Positions 41,201 through 50,200 of a DNA stretch of 60,000 bases are shown here, one piece after another. The position numbers and the translations under genes were made by a program. The notes beneath the pieces are model-generated. The model had not been told where the DNA came from, did not search any database, and saw only the letters and a program-made list of their open reading frames with translations. Source of the stretch: Phoronis australis (Eukaryota > Phoronida > Phoronidae); NCBI GenBank assembly GCA_002633005.1, contig NMRA01000348.1, forward strand, positions 299,065 through 359,064, in the 5' to 3' direction. The first letter of the stretch is position 1; every line of letters starts with the position of its first letter.

Positions 41201-44200
41201 GAAAAAAATAACGATAATATCTCGAAAGCCCGAACACACTTGACACACTCCCTTTGGGTTTTAAGGAAAAAAAACTACAAACTAGTCTACTGAGTATTGT
41301 TCTGTTCATGTCTGTGAAGCTCAGGTCGGATTAATACAGTTCTCATTATCAGCCATTACCCCAAGTGTTGCGATAAAGCACTTAAACGTAATTTAGTCTG
41401 TGTAGGTTTGCATCTTGCTCGCGTGCATGTTTCAAATTGTGTTTTTGAAAGAAAAGGTCATATCAACCACTTTATGACAAGTTTTCGTTTTCCATGAAAT
41501 TGTATAAAGTCCTACCCTTCGTAACCCTTATTCTAAAAGGCATGTATTTGACAACAGTTTCTAACGTATTTCAGAGAACAGTTCTTAAAGCAAAGTAGCA
41601 GAAAATTTCACTTGAATCCAGTCACTAGATTTCAATTTTGCACGCTTTCTCAGGGTCGTACAAGACCTTTAACCAGACAGGTCTGTATCTTACATGTATT
41701 TATTGATGTGAACCATCTTCCGTGACAGGTTTTAATACTTATATTTTTTACAGTTTAGCAGCTCCAAAGATTGATAACTGAGCTGCGATCACTCAATAAA
41801 TTTTCCCGTAAGATTAATTTACATGGTCTACAAGGAGAGTGAATCCCAGACGATGAGGATTAGTTTGACGACGAGAGGAGCAAAGTGAGTTCAGAAAGTT
41901 TTGACAATGAAGAATAACGTGTATTAGATTCTAATGAATTACACCACGTGTAGATGTATTTAGACCTACGTGTTTTCACAGTCACATTCTGTATAGCAGT
42001 TAGACATCAGTATCCTAATATCCCTAACGTACATGAGTTTTAATTGCTAATTAAAAATTCCCCAATAAGAAAACCAATATGATACCGTTTCAAAATTTAA
42101 GGACGCGTTCCTTAACTCAAACACATTTTGAAACAGGAGATGTCTTGCTTCACGGAACGAAAACCGGGATGATTTTCCAACAAGTCGATTTAATTACGTA
42201 CTGCGATTACTCGATAAGCGCTTGTATTTCGCTCTCGCGATTTTGCTTGTTCTCGCGTGATCTTGCCTCAAAACGTGGTTTTAGTGAACCCCATCATGGA
42301 ATTAGCCTACTTCAACTTACGTGCTTGGTTGTTTAGTTTGTCTTCGTCAATAACTTCGACGACTGATGTCAAGTTGACCTCTACGCTACCATCTTCTGGC
42401 AGTTTAAACGGTGGAACTTTCTTGAACTTGTAAGTTGCTTGGTTACTGGAAGGCGGAACCAGTATTGACACTGTGTGGTTCAGTGCACCTACAAAAGCAG
42501 GCTGAGATCACCAGCTGGCTAACGTCGTACATGCATAATGTAATCAAAAGTACATCTATATGATTGTCTATCTGCCACTATAGTCAATGTGGGCCGACGA
42601 GTATATTTAAATTCTAATTATCTCATCCATCATCAACTGTACTTTTATCCATGTAACCCAACCTATCATATTTTGACGAGTGTTTGGTACAATCCTTAAG
42701 TGTACGCATGACGCCCCCTCTTTTCAGTCAGGCTTCATAAAGGTAACAACTCGTCATAGTGAAACTTTGACCAAAGATCGACAAAAGCGAAAACGAGGCT
42801 ACATGCATATTCCGTGTACCTTAAACACTGCCTTTCCACAGTTGCGCATGAACTGATGCAAAAGTTTGTAGAACACTCTGTTTTATAGCGTCATGTAAGA
42901 CAGTATTCCATCTGTTTTGAATAAGTGCTTTCCCACTATCCTCTTCTCATACAACGCATCCCTCTATCCGTAAAAAGTTTAACTTGTGAACTACTTAACA
43001 TGACTTAACAATTGACACTGATAGTCTCGTCTGACAAACATTTTCTTCCTCAAAGTTTTTCAAAAATAGCTTATCACACATGACGCTAGAAATTGGCCAT
43101 TGCCCACAGACCAATCGAATCTTTGATCCAACAAATACCAAAAATACAGCGGTTTTACATGGCCGCCTAAACAGCGCATTTTAAATCGTGTGAGGTTCTG
43201 TGTAGCACATATTATTAAGCGCAGTTCCCTACAAAAGGCTATCTAATTTGATCTCAAATGACTATAGAAATCCTTAATTGTCGCAAATATCTTTGCGCTA
43301 AAAGTTGGAGACGAACATCGAATTTTAAATTTACAGTAGAACGGTAACGGACTAGAAAACACGAAGTGTTTGTAATCTGGTAGAATAGGCACCCATTCGT
43401 AGTTTGCTAGCGATTTCTTTTAGAGTAAAGTGTTTTGAGTCAGCATATAGAATACAAAGTACCACGTACTTACGTTACCCGCTAAGTTTAATACTACAAT
43501 CATCTCATACGTGGGGTTGCACAAGACATAACCTCACCTTCCCCATCGCCGGTCGTGACATGAACCGTGAACATGCCATGCGACTTAGCATCCTTTGGCA
43601 TCAGAGTGACAACGCCACAGAGATCCTGTTTGACACTAATCTCGTCTCCTTCCTTCAAATTCCGTACATCTTTCGTGAATTCGGGTTCGATTTGACCTGT
43701 GAAAATCTTCGTTAGTTCTTCTTTTACTTTGTCCAACGTTGGTATTTCTCTCTTTGTCCTTTTCCCTAGCTGGCCTATGTTACCGTCTATTGTAGGCTTT
43801 GTGAACGTCTCCCCGGAAAAGCTGAACGTCATAGTTTCTGGAATTTGTTTTGTGATGTTTCCAGGTCCGAAGAACGTCTGTACATGATGAAACAGGTTCA
43901 TCACTTGCGATGCGTTACACCTTGCAACTGCAATGGTAGAAAACGATACCAGCCTTGATTAACGTAAAAGTGGTGTTTCACGCAAAATGTATCAAATTAC
44001 CTTTTAGTTTGTATTATCGGCTCCTAAAGGCATTACACTTTCTAAAATTTTAAAACAAGCCAAACTATTAATCCGGCTTAAAATCACGTTGAAGCCATTT
44101 ATGTGAAAATTCCCGTTCGACACAGTGATAATTTTGAACAGCGAGTGCTCAAGGCTTAGAAGCAGTACGTGTAGACATAGCTACATCTGTACGCATACTG

Positions 44201-47200
44201 AAAAAGCTCCTTCCACTTATTTTGTTCCATGATTACACAACTCTAGCAAACACCATCAAATAGTGTTCTGTAACAAAATGTTTGTTTTTGCGAAAACTGT
44301 AATAATCAATAACTAAAGCAGTTTGATATTTCTCAAGCAGGCCTGGATAACTGCTCAGTATAAGCGGGTCTTAAAGCGCAGTGTCTGTTGCAATCGGCCT
44401 TTAGAAGACCAAAGTAAAGTGTCGGCCTTTTTGGCTAATTTAGTGCTAAAATTCCGATATCGATGTCCTAAATTTAGTGTTTATTGGAAATCTCAGACAT
44501 TCCAGTGCTTATAATCATTTGTCCATTTCCGCTCCACCCAACAACATGTACATATTAAAAGTTGCCACAAATAACTACCCAATCTAGAAGATGGGCAACA
44601 GTAAAACAAACAGACTGAATGTGTTAAATTGCAGTTGGACATTGGGCCACCGAGAAAATTATGTGTAGAGCAAGAGGCCTGTATGACCCGGAACCTCATT
44701 TTTGTCGGCGCTTGCGCAACACCCTTCACGATATGGGAATCGTAGGGAAGATACACTTACCTTCGCGAATCGCAACGTGAACGTCTGGAGGCAACTGTGC
44801 AATTCTTACAGTCTCGTTCACGCGCAATTTCAACCCTTTAATGATCAAAGACACTGGCGCATACTTCCAATACATGACTGCTTGACTGGTTCTGTTCTCG
44901 GCCATCCCTATCAAGACAATTGATTTTTTTAATTTAAAATACGGAAAGCGAAAAGGCGTGAAAAAGAACCCAAAGCTAATGCAACCGTGACGTCTAGTCT
45001 TTAGAGATCGTCTGCGATTTTCAGCTCAGGCAAAATTAACTTGTTGGTGAATTATAATAGCCAAAACTTTCCGATTGAAGTGATGCTCTCGTACGTTTGC
45101 ACGTCACTGGACTCACATGTTTGTTGTAAACCATTATTGTTTAAATGAAATAGCATTTTTCTCAAACTACTCTCTCGAGTCTTGTAACAGTACAGCTGAT
45201 TGAGCTTAATTACAATGTTGGCGTGAACGCATTATCACACAGAAGCCAATTTCATTCTTTCAACAGCAACGTCTTGTACAGTTCAGAAGCCAATACCAAG
45301 GGAATTTCAAAAAAATATAGATTGCAGACAAAATCACGTGGTAGGCATTCCAGGTTTTGTGTACAGTAGTATTCTATGCATTGTCTGGTTTCAACTGCTT
45401 CTGGTTTTAAAAATATGAACATTTGGTACGATAGTGTCGTCCTTTATTACGATGTGAGATTCCATGTGAGTCTTGTGCGAGACTCGACGTATGCTGCTTT
45501 AAATTCGCGCACTACAAAATAAGTTCTCCATGTAAACATATAACAAAAAATATTTGCAATACATGTACACGCGATAGATTGCTGGGTCACTCGCGTGAAA
45601 GTAATGTCATATGTTTAAGACAGCAGACGTTTACCTTCTTGTCGGTCCAATAGACACGTGAGGGTCGGGCAGCCTGCGTTGCAGCACCTGTACGGCTCTA
45701 TGCAGTCACCGTCGGTCCTGCAGCCCTTTCGAGTAGAACAGTATTCCTTCTGTTTATCGATGCTGGGGAAGGTCGGCTTGGGGGGACACGGGAGCGGCTT
45801 CTTTAGCGACAAACAAGAGATTTTAAGTACTTCAAAATACATATAGCGTGACATTTTATACAGTATAAATTATGCGGCATATTTAGAATACAATTACGAA
45901 AACAGTTACCGTGCACCTTTGTGTTTTTTTTTTTTGATTAAATGAGGTATCTGCACGCGTAACAAGCGAAATGTCCTTTACTGGTGATTGGGTACCACAA
46001 ACGCGTTTCGTAGAAGGAAGGAATTTCTGTAAAATTGCTAGTGGCTAGTTGCAATAAATAGCGATATATCGCAAAGACGTGAGTGATCTTGCGTTTTCGC
46101 GTGAGTTTTGGCGTGTATGGAACTCAGCCCTGCAGGGTATTGTTTTTTTCCAACTCTTGCGTTGTAGACATGCGAAGGAGAGAATTTAAAACTAATTAAT
46201 TGAATGAAAATACACTTAGTAACGGTATATAGATGACACACATGTATATCGAAGAGAAATTGTCCTAACCAGGTAATCGTAACATTATAGGACGATTGTT
46301 CCTTTTAAAACACGAGTCCTGTTTTACTGACGCACATAGTTTCGAGATCATGGCTGCGTGTTTGTTGAAGATGTACTTAATTCTGTTTCATAACGCCAGG
46401 TTATGTTAATGGCAGCTAAATCTCTAAAAACAAATTACACGTCCTCTATTATAAACTGTTTTCAACATTAAAGAGTTTAGACCAAGCTACACACGAAGGT
46501 AGACCAGAATCGTCTTTGTTACTCACGAGGATCATGTCTGCCTTTCTCTGGAGATATATACACTGTAATAGTTTGGCAAAAGCGAGCTTTATAAATAGTT
46601 TTTTCCTCCAAAACTGTCCAGATTTAAATAAAACCACTTACCATAGTTGTCATGACAGGCCGAGTGGTCATGCACAATCTAGGATTCAGTTTACACTCGT
46701 CTTCCGGTTCCTTTGGCGGCATTTTAGGGTGAAAAAAGAAGCAGCCATCTCCAAGGAAGATCGGAATGCTCGCATTTGTGTTACCGTCAAGTCTGGGACG
46801 CGGGATACTGACATTGTTCATCATGAATACTTCAAAGGAAAATGAAACATTTCTCGGTGGTAGCCATCGATTTGGGCCATTGGGGTGGCTGTTGTTATTT
46901 GAATGTTTTAATGCCGGTTGCACTCGATCTATGACGTCAAACCACGTAACGTTCTGGCTCCCCGGCTTTGGCTTTATGGCGCTAACATTTCCTGCTAATT
47001 CTCGAACAGTCTCGTTCAATTTTTGCAGCCATTGCTTCGGGTCAACAGCTAGTCGCTCTACTTTGTGAAATAGCTCAAAAAGTTGTTGTGGAAAACGGAA
47101 AGGTTCGACATGGTGACAATTATCAGCGGTACTGTTGGAGTTGCTTGAGTTACTAGACACGTTTCCATGATTCTGAGCTGTACCATTGACGGTACAGTTA

Positions 47201-50200
47201 TTCATCGGAGGCCCCGTTTCGTTTTTTGGCGGCGCATTGCTTTCTCTGTCCTTGATGAACTCAAACAGCTTATCTCTCGCCATCTGCGTTTTATTTGCAG
47301 CATAACGGCCGAAAAACCATTCCATGTACTTGTTGTAGAACATGTTTGTCATGTTTTTGATTTGAGCTGCATCCAGCATCGACTGGCCGGCGCTAGCATT
47401 TCCTCCAATGGGCTGATCCTTTGTTTTCAAGTACTCCACCAGAGGATAATGTGCGGATAGATTTTTTGGAATGAAAGGCCAAAACCGCGTGTTGTTCGAA
47501 TCAAAACACTTCACTTCGCCCATGGTTGTATTGTCGTGTTGAGGTGTGTGGGGCTGGTGTGTAACTTTTGGCGCCCCGGACATTGAATGCGTCATCATTT
47601 CTTGTGTTGGCCCTCCTGTCGTCATTGAATGCGTCATCATTTCACGCGTTGGTGAGAAAGAACCCATGGGACCCCTTGTAAAATCTGACTTATGGTAAAA
47701 ATTCGGCATGTCGTTGCTAAAGTTACTACGCATGAACCGCCAAATAAGACACTCCAGAAGTTTTGTGCCGTTGAAAATTTCGCAACTTCTGTTTTCGGCC
47801 TTGTCTGGCTGTGGCCATATTTTGGTATTGTTGCCCTCAAGGAAGGGCCACTTGAGAGAGCCGTTTCCTCTGTTCGGAATAGTTAGGTTCTCATGCGTCA
47901 GGAAGTGGTCAAATTTTAACCAGAACCTCGTTTCATTAAAGTCCGATGGCATTCCCTGTCGTTGTGGAGTCGGCCCAGTGGTTGGTTGCTGATTCGTGCT
48001 AGCCTGTGGCGCCTGGCTGGAACCGGCTGGTGGCTGTTGAGTACCGGTGACGGACTGCTGAGTTGTCGTTTGATGAGAGATTCCCACCAAAGCGAGCGTA
48101 AGGATGGCAAAGAATACCCCGCCTGTAATATAAAATGCATGATTGCTGATCATTGCATTTACATGTACCACTATTATCCCGTAATCATTATCGTAAGCAA
48201 CACCTTCTTCATAGCGGTTATTGTTGATTTGTTTTTTGTCGTCGTTGTCGTTATCAAGAAAATGGCTTTAGACTTTTTATGCGAAAAATGCAATAATTAT
48301 GTGTTGGAAACTTACGTAAACACTTCCCCAAATATCGTGGATATTCTTTTTCAATTGATTTACTTGACATTGTCAGTTTTATAGTAGTTGATATTCATAT
48401 GATGTTGACTTATAGCGTAGTAGTGGAACATGGATTTTTGGGATTGTTGATGGACGGTATAAACTTCTTGAAGTTCTGAATTTTGACCAGAGTTACAAGT
48501 AAAAAACAACACAGTTCGTTGTGTTTTTGTGCTTTTATTGCAAATCACCAATTTTCGCCGATGCCTGCCAGATATTCGTTGAAAACAAGGCTGAAATTTT
48601 TACTATTGGAAAATGCTTGAAATACTTTGCTTTTTGCGCGTGGTATATATAATTTCTGAAAGTTGAATAGACTTCCTTACAAACTTTTATATTTTCATTG
48701 ACTTTTCTTTATGTTTTAATGAGATATGCGTGTTTCAGTAAAATATATTTTTTGATTTTGATCAGAGTTTTTTAAAATATCGTTCCTCCAATCATCTTGG
48801 CCTTTGCAACATGTTGATAACAGCATTTTCGAAGGAACCATGCCTCAGATTTTTGAAATAGGTCTTAGTTTTTTATTAATCGACTTTTTAAAGCATAGTC
48901 ATGATATTTGAAGTACATACTTCAAAAATCTGAAACAAGGTTCCCTCAAAAATGCTCCTCTCAACATATTGACAAGAGTCCAATATAATTGGAGGAACAC
49001 TACTTTTAAAATCTTTTTCAAAGTCAACAAGTTTTTTACTAAAAAACGCATATCTTTTGAAATCAGACGAATAAATAAGAATAATAAATTTTGTTAAGAA
49101 ATTTATTCACCTTTCATAAATTATATATTTTGTATGGATTAAAGCTAATGGAATTTAAAATGTTTGCACATTTGTACAACCTACTAAACAAGGTTAACAG
49201 ATACCTTAATTCACTTTTCCCCTCAAAATCTCTCTTTATGGTTTTTACGCATCAACCTTCACATGGTCAAAGAAAAATCCATGAAAACTGATAGGTTTGA
49301 CAAGTGGGACCTACATGTATACAAGTTGAAAGTACGCAATGGTAAAACAAATACGAGACAACGGATTAATTGAATAGAGCTACGTTTTGTCGGACAATTG
49401 AAATACAAGAAAACGCACCTAATATACGAGTAATATTTGAATTTAAATCACAGAAACAGAGTACAGCACCAGACATTTTAAATACTAAATTTAAGGGATA
49501 CTTTAAAGATTGAAGCTTACCGTATTTCTAGAAATATTTCTTAATGAAACATAACTGATTGTACAAACTATTTACCCCTGGTAGTTTGACGATGTCAAGT
49601 TGAATTCGACAACATTTTAACGTAGTTCATCCCTGTAAAAAATACATCTCCGTAGCTAATGCGTTCTGACGCATGCGTTCTGACGCATATTTTCTTACGT
49701 AGGGCATACATGTATGCTTTGTACGAACCAGTGTCCCCCCTAAGTTTATTGTTGAACACTCAGTCATACGCCCTTGTAGCCGCTGCACATCCTGAAACTC
49801 CTGCAGTGTCAAGCATACGGTTTGATCACATTCTCATGGGCAGTCCGTCGGTTGCTGTTGACCTGTATTTTTAGTTTTATGAGAGATCTTCAACCTCTTG
49901 TGTTGCTTTTAGTTATGTTTGCCTCTTGTGTTCATTCCCTAACAGTATCTGTGACGTGAAGTTTATCCATCCTGATTTATTACTCAACCTTTTGTCTGTA
50001 AGTTGCTTTGGTACTGTCGAATCATTGGTATCAAGAACGATGTTTGTGGTGTAAACCATTTCCCATGATACTGAGTTCAATTTTCATTAAATTCATTTCC
50101 GTAAATTTGAATACCAATTCCACTTTCCTTTGTACAAAAATGCTCAAAAAGTGTTTAGATGTCATGAGTTTCATACAGTCACATGATTTTGGAAAGTCCA

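Noticed and set aside
46766-47992. Several plus-strand open frames of 94-100 codons
   Set aside because: They are shadows opposite the 493-codon exon 2 of gene A, whose minus-strand frame has glycosylation sites, splice sites and in-frame neighbours.
48123-48171. Start of gene A at ATG 48169-48171 without an intron
   Set aside because: A clean acceptor (TTATATTACAG) precedes exon 2 and a good first exon with a matching phase exists at 51108-51141; kept only as an alternative.
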